Shown here in pieces: positions 50,397-60,968 of a stretch of DNA of 64,000 nucleotides. The stretch lies in contig CANJWG010000002.1 of assembly GCA_947478365.1 (NCBI GenBank), positions 1 through 64,000 on the forward strand. Reading direction: 5' to 3'. The position numbers and the translations under genes are program-made. Position 1 is the stretch's first letter; every line of letters starts with the position of its first letter. This DNA comes from Flavobacteriaceae bacterium (lineage in GTDB: Bacteria; Bacteroidota; Bacteroidia; Flavobacteriales; Flavobacteriaceae). The notes below the pieces were generated by a model. That model was not told the DNA's origin. It worked only from the letters and a program-made list of their open reading frames with translations, and made no database searches.

Positions 50397-51515
50397 ATGT
50401 TCAAAAAAATTCTTTCTTTTTCTATAATGCTATATAGTTTCATTGCGTTTTCAAAAAGTCCAGCACTTTCTGCAGAAGCACAAGTTAGTATTTTTACTTG
50501 TGACAGAGGTGAAGAATTGTATTCAACTTTCGGACATACCGCACTTCGAATTCAAGATCCAAACAATGCGCTTGATGTAGTCTATAATTATGGTTACTTT
50601 GATTTCAGAACCAAAAATTTCTACTTTAAATTTGTAAAAGGTGATTTACAATATTTCATGAACGTAACTTCTTATGATGATTTTGTTTTTGAATACAAAT
50701 TGGATAGAAGAGAAGTTATTGAACAAACATTGAATTTAACTTTAGCAAAAAAACAAGAACTATTTGACGCATTAAATAAATCGTTACTCTCCGACGAAAA
50801 AAGCTATACCTATAAGTTTATTGACAAAAATTGTACCTCAATGGTTGTCAATAAAATAAATGGTTTATTTGGTGCTGAGAAGATTCAAAAAGTTGACGAT
50901 AAATCCATAAGTTACCGAACACTTTTATATCCTTATTTCGAGAATTATTTTTGGTATAAATTGGGAATTAATATTGTTTTTGGGGCCAAAACAGACCAAA
51001 AAGCAGAAAAATTATTTCTTCCAATAGAATTATTGAACAGTCTAGATAAAGCAACAATTAACGGAAAGCCATTTGTTTCTAAAAAGGAAATTGTAGTGCA
51101 GGGTGTAACGGTTCGACCTGAATTTTCGTTTTTCAACAGCATTTACTTAATCTGTATGATACTTTTAATTCTGATAATCATCAACAAACGAATTCTATTT
51201 AAATGTTATCTTTTTGCATGTGGAATTTTGGGGCTTTTTCTAAGTCTTGTTGGTTTATATTCTCAGCATGAAGAATTGCTTTGGAATTACAACGCATTAC
51301 TCTTTAATCCGTTATTTCTTTTGATTCCGTTTGTAAAAGAAAACTTTTTGAAAAAACTAAACATTACTTTATTAGTTTTTCTATTGATTTACTGCATAAT
51401 TATTGTGACAAAATCACACCTAATCATTATGCTTCCGTTTATTATTGCCAATCTTTATATTTTAATGAAATTGAATGGAAGAAATCCACTCAAACTACTG
51501 TCCACGATAAAGTAA
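50397..51515 (+). CDS. DUF4105 (Lnb-like) membrane protein
   Basis: SIFTCDRGEELYSTFGHTALRIQDP, FIDKNCTSM, C-terminal TM helices. Confidence 0.85.
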   Translation: MFKKILSFSIMLYSFIAFSKSPALSAEAQVSIFTCDRGEELYSTFGHTALRIQDPNNALDVVYNYGYFDFRTKNFYFKFVKGDLQYFMNVTSYDDFVFEYKLDRREVIEQTLNLTLAKKQELFDALNKSLLSDEKSYTYKFIDKNCTSMVVNKINGLFGAEKIQKVDDKSISYRTLLYPYFENYFWYKLGINIVFGAKTDQKAEKLFLPIELLNSLDKATINGKPFVSKKEIVVQGVTVRPEFSFFNSIYLICMILLILIIINKRILFKCYLFACGILGLFLSLVGLYSQHEELLWNYNALLFNPLFLLIPFVKENFLKKLNITLLVFLLIYCIIIVTKSHLIIMLPFIIANLYILMKLNGRNPLKLLSTIK

Positions 51516-52889
51516 AACAGTACTCAGCGTTTTAAATATGATATTAACATCAAGAAAAATACTTCTGTGCTTGATATAATATAAGTCATATTGAAGTTTT
51601 ATTAAACTATCGTCAATAGTTGCACCATAAGAATAATTTACTTGTGCCCAACCTGTTAATCCAGGTTTTATAACATGACGGGTTTCATAAAAAGGCATTA
51701 CCTCGGCAATTTCGTTTACAAAAATAGGGCGCTCCGGTCTTGGTCCAATTACGGCCATGTCGCCTTTAAGAATATTGATAAACTGAGGTATTTCATCCAA
51801 TCTGGACTTTCTCATTATTTTTCCAAAAGGTGTTACACGATTATCATTTGTTGTGGCAAAAACAGCACCTTCTTCCTCGGCATTTTTAATCATTGTCCTA
51901 TATTTAATAATATTAAAAATTTTACCATTCTTCCCAACTCTTTCTTGTCTGTAAAATAGTTTTCCCCTATTTCCGAATAAATTTCCAATTAAAATTAATG
52001 GGAAAATAATCAACCCTAATAGTAGCCCCGTTACAGATATTATAATCTCAAAAAGACGCACTATAACCAAGTAAAAACGGTTTTGATTATTTCTGCTAAA
52101 AGGGAAATAACGGTAGAAATCTCTTGAAAGATATTTTACCGGAATTCGTTGGGTAATGTTTTCATAAACTTGAGTATATTCCCTTATTGCATAACCATTT
52201 TCTATTAAATGTATTAATTGATTATATAGATTTACTGTTATACCATCTGTTTTTTGAGATGCAACAACAACTTCGGAAATGTAATTTTTCTTAACAAATT
52301 CTTCGAGAGAGTTAATATCAATGTTCTTTATCTTAATATCGTCATTAGTTTTAATATCTGCACTATCTGAATTTACAAACCCCAAAACACGATAATGAGG
52401 ATCTTCATTTTCAAGTGCATAAACCAATTCTTTTAGCTGGTCTTTATCACAAATAAGAATTACTTTTTTGGAAAATCTATTAGAAGCAAAAAAACGAACA
52501 TAAATCATTCTCCATAAAAACAATGCTATGAAAATAGCAATAAAAAAAAACAATATTTGAAGACGATTACTAGGAAGAACCGGTGTGAAAACTGGCGTTA
52601 ATAAATAGACCAAAACTGTTATAGATGAAGTAAGAATTATACTTTTTATAACTTGTAATTGATTACTGGCGACTTGCAGATTGTACATTTCAAAAACGGA
52701 TCCGATAAAATTCAGATAAATTCCTAAAACAATTGTCCAATAAAAATTTGTTTTTGAAATATTGAAATAATTAAATTTAAAAACTATTCCGACAAAGAAT
52801 AATGAAAGTAGCACAAATATGATATCAAAAATTCGTAAAAGAATTTTTCTTTCTGAAACTTCAAAATGTATGGCCTTGAATTTGTTCAT
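51495..52889 (-). CDS. Polyprenyl glycosylphosphotransferase (WcaJ-like initiating transferase)
   Basis: FRQERVGKNGKIF-type motif, KYRTMIKNAEEEG, SRLDEIPQFINILKGDMAVIGPRPERP. Confidence 0.94.
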   Translation of the reverse strand: MNKFKAIHFEVSERKILLRIFDIIFVLLSLFFVGIVFKFNYFNISKTNFYWTIVLGIYLNFIGSVFEMYNLQVASNQLQVIKSIILTSSITVLVYLLTPVFTPVLPSNRLQILFFFIAIFIALFLWRMIYVRFFASNRFSKKVILICDKDQLKELVYALENEDPHYRVLGFVNSDSADIKTNDDIKIKNIDINSLEEFVKKNYISEVVVASQKTDGITVNLYNQLIHLIENGYAIREYTQVYENITQRIPVKYLSRDFYRYFPFSRNNQNRFYLVIVRLFEIIISVTGLLLGLIIFPLILIGNLFGNRGKLFYRQERVGKNGKIFNIIKYRTMIKNAEEEGAVFATTNDNRVTPFGKIMRKSRLDEIPQFINILKGDMAVIGPRPERPIFVNEIAEVMPFYETRHVIKPGLTGWAQVNYSYGATIDDSLIKLQYDLYYIKHRSIFLDVNIIFKTLSTVLLYRGQ

Positions 52890-53242
52890 TTTTACCAGTA
52901 AACGAATTATAAAATTGCAAGTTAGTAAAATTAGTAATTCAATCCTTTGCTTTTTGACTATTTACCAATCAAGGCTTTAACGTCTCTTCCGCTTTTTCAG
53001 ATAAACTATATGCCTAATTGGGAACTATAAAAGGCGAAAATTTATTTGTCAATATTTCTATAACACTTTTTTAGGTGTATTATAAAAAAGGATGTTGTAA
53101 TAAAAAAATTATTTTCTTTAGACAAATAAATCCATTCTTCTTTTATAGATTTATTAGTATAATAAAACTCAAACATTTTTTTTGCAAAATAGAATTCGAA
53201 GTATAGCCAAGAACGGATAAGTTATTCCCTATGTATAGAAGG

Positions 53243-54565
53243 CTAATCTTCATCCATATATACTTTTAAGAGCGATAACGAATACACAAAAGCTGGTGCA
53301 GCAATTCGCATTGCTGAATGATTAATTGTTAGTGCCCAAAATAAAAGAAAACAAAACATATAAATATGTTGCTGATTATCAATGAATAAAAAAATTGGCG
53401 TGAAAAATACTATTAACAATGCTATTATACCCATAGTTCCATGTTCTGCAAAAGTCCTTGAAAATTCACTATGAGAAGCGATAAGTAATCCGCCTGATTT
53501 TTCTTGTCTTACTTCTAATGCTTTTCCAACACCAACACCAAAAACGGGATGATCAAGAAAATCATCAATTTCACTATTCCAAATATCTTCTCTTCCTGAA
53601 AATTTACTTTCTTTAAGTCTACCTGCTGCATCTTTATTTGCATATCGTTTATCTATTAATCCTCCTGTTTGATTAGAGGTATAAGCCCAAGTTGCTAAAA
53701 AAGCAATCGACATAAAAATCAGAAGACGATAAAGATTATATCTCCCATTGCTTTTTGTTTTTATAAATAAATAAAGTATTAAAATTATAATTATAATGAA
53801 ACCAGTTAGCATTCCACCTCTAGAAAATGTAACTAATCCTCGATACGTTATATTAAATAATATTACTAAATTTATTAAAAACATTAACTTGGTTTTCGAC
53901 TCTAAAATCAATCTTGAGAAAAAAACAAACATACCAATACCCATTAAAGTAGCTACCTGATTCGGTCCAAATCCACCAGATGTGGCAAAATTCGAACCTG
54001 TTCCTGTCAAAATTCCCTTTAAATCAGGAGTATACAAAATTAAATAGATTGTTGTAGAAAAAATAGGCAGTCCTATGCTTAACAATATGTTATTAAGTTG
54101 AGAAAATAAAATCTTCCTATTAAATGTATAAATTGAAGCAATTCCAAGGCAAACAGGTCCGGAAATGTTAAAAGCGATTTGTTTTCGAATATCAGTCCCA
54201 ATATTTAATGTCTCAGTAGCTATGATTACTCCTGGTAATAATAGTAGTAAATAAACCCAATATGGTATAGCATTGTTTGAAAACCCACTATAATACAATC
54301 CCAAAGCTAAAAAAATCATTACACCATATTTTGCAGATTCATAGAGTAAACTTCCTCCTGTCATCCTTAAAAAAACCTCACTCCCAACAATGTAAGCAGC
54401 AACATATAACGCTTCGTGACCACTATTTTGCGTTTTCAAAACATAATACAAACCAATAGCAGTAATACAAATAGCATATACTAATGATAATGGTCTAAAG
54501 AAAAATATTAATACAGCAATTACAATATGAAAGGTAATTAATAAAATGTATTTTTTTTCATTCAT
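53243..54565 (-). CDS. O-antigen ligase/polymerase family protein
   Basis: Multi-TM with GRxxIW-like SGREDIWNSEIDDFLDHPVFGVGVGKA and HSEFSRTFAEHG. Confidence 0.9.
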   Translation of the reverse strand: MNEKKYILLITFHIVIAVLIFFFRPLSLVYAICITAIGLYYVLKTQNSGHEALYVAAYIVGSEVFLRMTGGSLLYESAKYGVMIFLALGLYYSGFSNNAIPYWVYLLLLLPGVIIATETLNIGTDIRKQIAFNISGPVCLGIASIYTFNRKILFSQLNNILLSIGLPIFSTTIYLILYTPDLKGILTGTGSNFATSGGFGPNQVATLMGIGMFVFFSRLILESKTKLMFLINLVILFNITYRGLVTFSRGGMLTGFIIIIILILYLFIKTKSNGRYNLYRLLIFMSIAFLATWAYTSNQTGGLIDKRYANKDAAGRLKESKFSGREDIWNSEIDDFLDHPVFGVGVGKALEVRQEKSGGLLIASHSEFSRTFAEHGTMGIIALLIVFFTPIFLFIDNQQHIYMFCFLLFWALTINHSAMRIAAPAFVYSLSLLKVYMDED

Positions 54566-54568
54566 ACT

Positions 54569-55639
54569 TTACAAACTTAAAATCCAATTTAAATAGTTAG
54601 CAATAATAACCTTTTCTGAATGGTTATCAATAATAGTTTGATATAGAGCATTTCCCATTTGAGTTCGTAAATCTTCTTCTTGTATGTAATTTATTAACTT
54701 TTCATAAAATAAATCAATATCATTTGAATCTACTAGAAAACCTTCAATTCCGTCTTTAACAATAAATGGAATTTCGCCCACTTTTGTCAAAACTACAGGT
54801 TTTTTCATCAATCCATATTCTATCACTGAAACTGGCAACCCTTCGGATATTGATGTCAAAATAGCAATATCTGATTGTTTTAAGATATGAAAAACATCAT
54901 TTTTTGACCCATAAATGAAAACTGAGTCATTTAAATTATAGTCCCTTATTTGTGCTTTTAATTGATTAGAGTAATCGTCAAGAAAATCTTTACCTATTAA
55001 ATGAAACGACCAATCGGGATACTTTTTAAAAATTTTATTAGCTATTTCAACAAGAAAACTGTGGTTTTTAGGATACTTCAAATTAGCAATACAAACTATC
55101 TTTTTGCCTTCAAAACCTTTTAAAATCGTGCATGGATCCTCTATTTTATTGGATGTAAAATTATTTAATAATATAATATTATTACATCTCAAGTTTAATT
55201 TACACCATTCTTCCAATGATTTATTTACAACAACAATTCCTTTGAAAAAATAGGAACAAAACAATAACAAAGTATTTTTATTAATATCTTCTGTATGACG
55301 AGAGCCAAAATGTTCATGCCACACTATTTTAACTTTTGGGTAAACAAACTTAACTAATATTGCTATAAAATAAGAAGTGCCATGGGCTTGAATAAAATCA
55401 ATATTGTTTTCTTTACAATATTTTTTTAATCTTAAAACTGCACCAAAATCAATAATTCTTTTTCTATTTAAAAAAAGATAAGATACTTTTTCATCCAATT
55501 CAATTTTTAAATTTCCTTCAGCTCTAGTAGCAACCAATCCTGAAAATTCAATTTTAGTTAGTAGTGCATTTGCATAATTAACAGCCATTTTTTCGGCACC
55601 TCCAAGATCTAATGAATCTATAACTTGAACTATTCTCAT
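54569..55639 (-). CDS. Glycosyltransferase (GT4-like)
   Basis: SLDLGGAEKMAVNYA; SISEGLPVSVIEYGLMKKPVV. Confidence 0.92.
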   Translation of the reverse strand: MRIVQVIDSLDLGGAEKMAVNYANALLTKIEFSGLVATRAEGNLKIELDEKVSYLFLNRKRIIDFGAVLRLKKYCKENNIDFIQAHGTSYFIAILVKFVYPKVKIVWHEHFGSRHTEDINKNTLLLFCSYFFKGIVVVNKSLEEWCKLNLRCNNIILLNNFTSNKIEDPCTILKGFEGKKIVCIANLKYPKNHSFLVEIANKIFKKYPDWSFHLIGKDFLDDYSNQLKAQIRDYNLNDSVFIYGSKNDVFHILKQSDIAILTSISEGLPVSVIEYGLMKKPVVLTKVGEIPFIVKDGIEGFLVDSNDIDLFYEKLINYIQEEDLRTQMGNALYQTIIDNHSEKVIIANYLNWILSL

Positions 55640-56754
55640 GATTTTAAAAGTAGCTTAATTTCCTCTTCAAAAACATCCATAGTAAATTGTCTTGACCATT
55701 GAACTGATTTAATTACTTTATCCTGATACAAATTATTGTTTTTTAGAATTGATTCGATGCTTTGAACATCCTGATTTAATATTAAATCAAGCAGCAATCC
55801 TCTTTTGCCATTTTCAAGCATATTTGGAACACATGAAACCTTGGTGGCTATGGGTAAACAACCCCAAAACATTCCTTCGGCAACAACCTTTGGCCAACCT
55901 TCACTCAACGAAGGTAAAATTACAAAATGATTTTCACAGTATGCCTTTTTAATCGTTTCTTGATTTTGATTTCCTTTAAGAAAAATAAAATTATCTAGTT
56001 TATTTTCCGAAATGTAATTCTCAATAATGGTTCGTTCCTTTCCTTCACCATATAACGTTAATTGAACATTATTTGCGTTCTTATGCAATTGTTCAATTAA
56101 ATGAATAGCGTACAAAGGTTGCTTACCATTAGAAAGAGTTCCGACAAAAACAAATGATATTTTACCATTTAAATTTTTTGGTAATACTTCTACTTTATCT
56201 TTTTCAAAATAACTAGCTGTAAAAAAAGGTTTGATGTTTTTGGTGCTATTTTTCCATTCTCCATAGACCAAAACCTGCATGTTTTTAGTTAAAAAGGTAT
56301 TACTCAAAATCCATTTTTGCAAACGATAACTTAATGGTTGTTTGACATTTACGTCCCAGTTTCCTGCATACTTAGCGGATTTTATTTTTTTTGGAAATAG
56401 AATTTGAATAAAACAAGCCAAAAGCCCTATATTTCCAGGGCATCTTAAATGAATAGTGTCTGATTTTTTAATGTTTTTATACAATAAAATGCAATCTTTA
56501 ACTAGTATAGGGAGGGCTTTGAAAGCATTTCCAATTGTAGTAAAATTAAATTCCTGTAAGTAATAAATCGCATCAATTTTAAAGGGAATTTTAGTTATTA
56601 ACAAAGTACCTTCCGTTTTCCAATAGGGGCAACAAAAAAGAAGTTCCTCTACATTTTTTCGCCAAATTTCCATTTCTTTCACATAAGGACTGTAGGCATA
56701 AATACCATCGGTTTTAGTAATAAAAGGAGCTGATGAAATTACCAATAGTTTCAT
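55636..56754 (-). CDS. Glycosyltransferase
   Basis: VLPSLSEGWPKVVAEGMFWGCLPIATKVSCVPNML. Confidence 0.9.
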   Translation of the reverse strand: MKLLVISSAPFITKTDGIYAYSPYVKEMEIWRKNVEELLFCCPYWKTEGTLLITKIPFKIDAIYYLQEFNFTTIGNAFKALPILVKDCILLYKNIKKSDTIHLRCPGNIGLLACFIQILFPKKIKSAKYAGNWDVNVKQPLSYRLQKWILSNTFLTKNMQVLVYGEWKNSTKNIKPFFTASYFEKDKVEVLPKNLNGKISFVFVGTLSNGKQPLYAIHLIEQLHKNANNVQLTLYGEGKERTIIENYISENKLDNFIFLKGNQNQETIKKAYCENHFVILPSLSEGWPKVVAEGMFWGCLPIATKVSCVPNMLENGKRGLLLDLILNQDVQSIESILKNNNLYQDKVIKSVQWSRQFTMDVFEEEIKLLLKS

Positions 56755-57308
56755 TATATATATCCTTTTGATGAATTGTGAGAAATGATTTTAGCTGGAA
56801 CTCCAAGTAAAACGGAGTTTTCTGGAGCATCAATAGTAACTAAGGAACAAGCACCTATTAAAACATTATCTCCAATTGTGATTTTTCCCACTACAACTGA
56901 ATTTGCACCAATATAAATATTATTTCCTAAAACGGGAACACCGCGTTTATCGTCTTGTCCAGAAACTCCTATAGTAACCCCTTGAGAAATATTACAATTT
57001 GTTCCTAGTATGGCATTAGAGTTTAAAAAAATACCTCCAAAATGACCTATATAAAATGAAGATCCAATTTGAGCCGATGCAGGAATCGAAATTCCTGTAG
57101 TAATTTCAATAACTTTTCGCCAAATATACATTACACCCATAAATAAAAAACGAAAAGGCTGAATCCTTAAATTTACATGAATAAAATGAGCAATTCTATA
57201 TTGAAAAGTTGCCCAAAATCCTTGGGTGAAAAATAAAATTACAAAAAAATTACTACCGTATTTTTTATATTTCTGATAATCAGAATAGATTAAATGAAAT
57301 GTAGTCAT
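56754..57308 (-). CDS. Serine acetyltransferase-like / hexapeptide acyltransferase
   Basis: Left-handed beta-helix repeats: GTNCNISQGVTIGVSGQDDKRGVPVLGNNIYIGANSVVVGKITIGDNVLIGACSLV. Confidence 0.9.
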   Translation of the reverse strand: MTTFHLIYSDYQKYKKYGSNFFVILFFTQGFWATFQYRIAHFIHVNLRIQPFRFLFMGVMYIWRKVIEITTGISIPASAQIGSSFYIGHFGGIFLNSNAILGTNCNISQGVTIGVSGQDDKRGVPVLGNNIYIGANSVVVGKITIGDNVLIGACSLVTIDAPENSVLLGVPAKIISHNSSKGYI

Positions 57309-57309
57309 A

Positions 57310-58455
57310 TTATTTTTCTGAAATTGATGTATAAAACTCAATATTTTTTTTACATAAAACCGTAACGTCAAACTCATTTATCACTCTTTTTCGAGCTTCG
57401 ATTCCCATTTTGATGGCTTGGTCATAATTTTCAAAAATATATTTTATTTTGTTGGCTATCGCTTTTGGATCGTGAGGATTTACCAAAAAACCTGTAATTC
57501 CATCTTGTACCGCTTCCGGTCCTGGACCAGTAGTACTTCCTAAAAAAACTTTCCCCATAGCAAGAGCCTCTAACCAAGCAAGTGGCATTGCTTCCATATG
57601 ACTTGGATAACAACAAATTTGGGCTTTTTCTATTAAACTAGGAATTTGAAAATTAGGAATGCTACCTAAGAATGTTATGTGTTTTTTTATTTTTTCGGTA
57701 ATTTCTTTTTCTAGAATTGGAAGATATGGTGTTTTGGTTCCGGGAATATTTCCGTTTCTTCCAGCAATTTTCAATTGAATATCGGGATAATCATCAACCA
57801 AATATCCTAAAGATTGAACCAATTGACGAATTCCTTTTTTCTCAATTATCGTTCCCACAAACAACAAAGTATGCTTTTCTATTTTATTACTATCCGATTG
57901 ATAAAAACGAATAGTATCAATTGGATTATAAATAACGGTGACTTTTTTTTTCTTTAAATCAATTATTTTTTTTGTAGATTCAGTAACATATTCCGAAACG
58001 GCTAGAATAGCATCAGCATTTTTAAAGGATCTCTTTTCCTGCCAAACTTTCTTCCATTCTGTTGGTCTGTTTTCTGCTTCTGAAAAAAAATGATGACCTC
58101 CATGAAGTCTAATTATGTACTTAATTTTATTTATGTTATTTATAAATGCCAAACCTAACTCTGATGTTTCTATAATATCAATAGGTTCTCTTTTGTGTAT
58201 TTCTCTAATTTTAGATTGAATTGCATTAGAATTAAAATACCATATTAAACCCTTAATATTACTTTTTTTAAGCCTATATATATTTACACCATCTTCTATA
58301 AGTTCCTCATAATTTGGCGTGTAATTTATTCCAATTACAGTTACCTTAATGTTGTTTTTTACCAATTCTTGCGAAATTGTTTTTACAAAACTACCGATTC
58401 CTCCATGCGCAAAGCCTGTTTTCGGGTACTCGTTTGTTAGGAAACAAATATGCAT
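57310..58455 (-). CDS. Glycosyltransferase family 4 protein
   Basis: PKTGFAHGGIGSFVKTISQEL; YPSHMEAMPLAWLEALAMGK. Confidence 0.93.
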   Translation of the reverse strand: MHICFLTNEYPKTGFAHGGIGSFVKTISQELVKNNIKVTVIGINYTPNYEELIEDGVNIYRLKKSNIKGLIWYFNSNAIQSKIREIHKREPIDIIETSELGLAFINNINKIKYIIRLHGGHHFFSEAENRPTEWKKVWQEKRSFKNADAILAVSEYVTESTKKIIDLKKKKVTVIYNPIDTIRFYQSDSNKIEKHTLLFVGTIIEKKGIRQLVQSLGYLVDDYPDIQLKIAGRNGNIPGTKTPYLPILEKEITEKIKKHITFLGSIPNFQIPSLIEKAQICCYPSHMEAMPLAWLEALAMGKVFLGSTTGPGPEAVQDGITGFLVNPHDPKAIANKIKYIFENYDQAIKMGIEARKRVINEFDVTVLCKKNIEFYTSISEK

Positions 58456-58459
58456 GTTA

Positions 58460-59842
58460 CTACTTTTTAATCTGTTCTAAAATATTTTTTGATGCATTTT
58501 GATAATCCCCTAAGATAGTTTCTTTCCAAATATCCATATGTTTGTTATCCATAAGAGATAGTGATTTTTCTATTTTGATTACTATTTCTTGTTTGTTATT
58601 TAGCCAATATACTGCACTCTTATTGGGCATACTTTTAAAATGTTGAAATTGATAAATTGTATTAGTTGACCAATTAGAAACTTCTTTTTCTATTTGATCA
58701 TAATTTATAAAAATACAAGGTTTGTTAAACATTGCAAAATCAAAAGCCATAGTAGAACCCACATTAACAACAACATCAGAATAATAGGCTGTTGTGACTA
58801 ATAATTTTATATCATCAATGGTTGGATAAATAGTTGTCCAGGTTTTGATATTGTTAAAGTTCCATAACGGAGGCGCTTTTTTAATTAAATCTGGATATTT
58901 ATTTAATACATTATTAAATCTACCCGACATGTCTACAGGACATCTTCTTAATAAAATTTGATATTTATCATTACAATTTGATTTAATTATAGCAGAAGCA
59001 ATGTCTTCTAAATATTTTGGATCATCGGGAGATGTTCTCTCATCATCACCTGAAAAACAGATTATTTTTTTAGTTAAATCAAGACTATAGTTTCTATAAA
59101 ATGTTTCTTTATCAATAATATTGTCTTTATTCATGTAACATTCAAATTGTGGAGTTCCAGTTACAATCACAGTATCTTGATGAATTTCCGGATAATACAG
59201 TTTCATTTCTTGTTTCATGTAATCAGACCATACTAAATACTTGTCAGCACGAAGTGCTAGTCGAGCTTTAGGTAAATTATCCCATGAATAAATAACCGTT
59301 GTAGTTGGTATTTTTAAATCCAAAGCAACTGCAAAAATAGTAGCCATTTTTAAACCTCTCTGATGCAAACAAAAAACACCTTGTAAATTTTGTTTTTCAA
59401 GAATAGACTTAATTTCAATATAAAATATATTTTTACGAATAGCTTTCTGATATTTAATTTCTAGATTTAGAATCGTACCATAATTTTGATTGAACTTAGA
59501 TAATATCTCGATTGCTTTATAAAAAAACTTTTTAAAAAATGATTTTTGATTCCAATTCCAATTGGTCAAAATTGTCTTGTTTTTTGTGATTTCTGAATTG
59601 TATTTTAGTCTTTTTAAACAAATTAATTCTCTCAAAAATTTCTCTTCGATAGTTTCTTTGAATTTTGGAATAGTAATTTCGTCTGAAAATGAGGTCGTCT
59701 TTTTAATATCATTTATAGTTTGATAATCAAAATTATGAAACAAGACCAATTCACAACTTGTATTTTTGAATACATTAGAATATAAATAATTTCTAATACC
59801 AACTCCATCTGGAAAAATTAAGAGTAACTTATTGTTTTGCAT
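58460..59842 (-). CDS. Uncharacterised glycan-biosynthesis protein, GT-B-like
   Basis: 460 aa; VVNVGSTMAFDFAMFNKPCIFINYDQ resembles a sugar-nucleotide GT-B C-domain; in polysaccharide locus. Confidence 0.7.
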   Translation of the reverse strand: MQNNKLLLIFPDGVGIRNYLYSNVFKNTSCELVLFHNFDYQTINDIKKTTSFSDEITIPKFKETIEEKFLRELICLKRLKYNSEITKNKTILTNWNWNQKSFFKKFFYKAIEILSKFNQNYGTILNLEIKYQKAIRKNIFYIEIKSILEKQNLQGVFCLHQRGLKMATIFAVALDLKIPTTTVIYSWDNLPKARLALRADKYLVWSDYMKQEMKLYYPEIHQDTVIVTGTPQFECYMNKDNIIDKETFYRNYSLDLTKKIICFSGDDERTSPDDPKYLEDIASAIIKSNCNDKYQILLRRCPVDMSGRFNNVLNKYPDLIKKAPPLWNFNNIKTWTTIYPTIDDIKLLVTTAYYSDVVVNVGSTMAFDFAMFNKPCIFINYDQIEKEVSNWSTNTIYQFQHFKSMPNKSAVYWLNNKQEIVIKIEKSLSLMDNKHMDIWKETILGDYQNASKNILEQIKK

Positions 59843-60963
59843 TATAAATCTCTAAATTGTTTTTGATGATTAATATCCCAAATATTAGAATTTTTTAAAG
59901 ATTCTAGAAATAATTGAGCACTATTCCCTTCTCCAAAATCAGAGTTTGAATTTTGAATTTTATGGGAATCAATACTATTTAATGCTTTTAAAATACTTTC
60001 TTCAGAATAGTCTACATTGATAATGTCTGCATGAAGGGTTCTATTTTTCTGGCGAGTACCTATATTTATTATTGGAATTCCATAATAGGGAGCTTCACGT
60101 ATTCCTGCACTACTGTTACCAATAATGAATTTGGCATTTTTTAGTAAAACCAAAAAATATTCAAAACGCAATGAAGGAAAAATTCTAAAACGAGAATGCT
60201 CTTTAAGATTCATATATTCATTAATAATAAACTTACTTCCCAAGTCATTGTTAGGATAAATAACTACATAATTGTGAGTATCTTTCTGCAAAGCAGCAAC
60301 AAAATTATTAGCATATTGCCTCATATAATTTGCTTCAGTTGTAACAGGATGAAAAATTACAATACCAAATTGATCAAAAGGAATTTGATAATAAGTTTTC
60401 ACAACTTTATTTGTTGGCAAACCACTAGAAAACATAATATCAATATCGGGTGAACCAATTGTAAAAATGGATGATTTTATTTCTCCCATTTGCAGTAATC
60501 TTTTCGCAGCTTCATCATTTGAAACAAAATGAATATGACTTAATTTAGTCACGCTATGTCGAATTAGTTCGTCTACTGTTCCTGATAATTCACCGCCTTC
60601 AATATGTGCAACGAGAATATTATTAAGAGAACCTACAATTGCAGCTGCTAAAGTTTCTACTCTATCGCCATGAATCACAATCAAATCCGGGCTTACTTTT
60701 TTGCAATAACTTGAAAAACCCTCTATCGTTTTTGCTAATGTCAAATCCATGGTAGTTTCATGCGTATGATTTTCAAAAGTGTAGACATTTTTGAAATTAC
60801 AGCGTTCGATTTCTATTAGTGTATATCCATATTCTTTTTGCAGATGCATACCAGTGACAAAAACAAATACTTCAAAATCCTGATGCAAATCAAGAATTGA
60901 AATCAGTGATTTAATTTTGCCAAAATCAGCACGTGTGCCAGTAAGAAAAAGGATTTTTTTCAT
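59842..60963 (-). CDS. neuC: UDP-N-acetylglucosamine 2-epimerase (hydrolysing)
   Basis: LTGTRADFGKIKSLI, VIHGDRVETLAAAIVGSLNNILVAHIEGGELSGTVDELIRHSVTKLSHIHF. Confidence 0.93.
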   Translation of the reverse strand: MKKILFLTGTRADFGKIKSLISILDLHQDFEVFVFVTGMHLQKEYGYTLIEIERCNFKNVYTFENHTHETTMDLTLAKTIEGFSSYCKKVSPDLIVIHGDRVETLAAAIVGSLNNILVAHIEGGELSGTVDELIRHSVTKLSHIHFVSNDEAAKRLLQMGEIKSSIFTIGSPDIDIMFSSGLPTNKVVKTYYQIPFDQFGIVIFHPVTTEANYMRQYANNFVAALQKDTHNYVVIYPNNDLGSKFIINEYMNLKEHSRFRIFPSLRFEYFLVLLKNAKFIIGNSSAGIREAPYYGIPIINIGTRQKNRTLHADIINVDYSEESILKALNSIDSHKIQNSNSDFGEGNSAQLFLESLKNSNIWDINHQKQFRDL

Positions 60964-60968
60964 AATTT

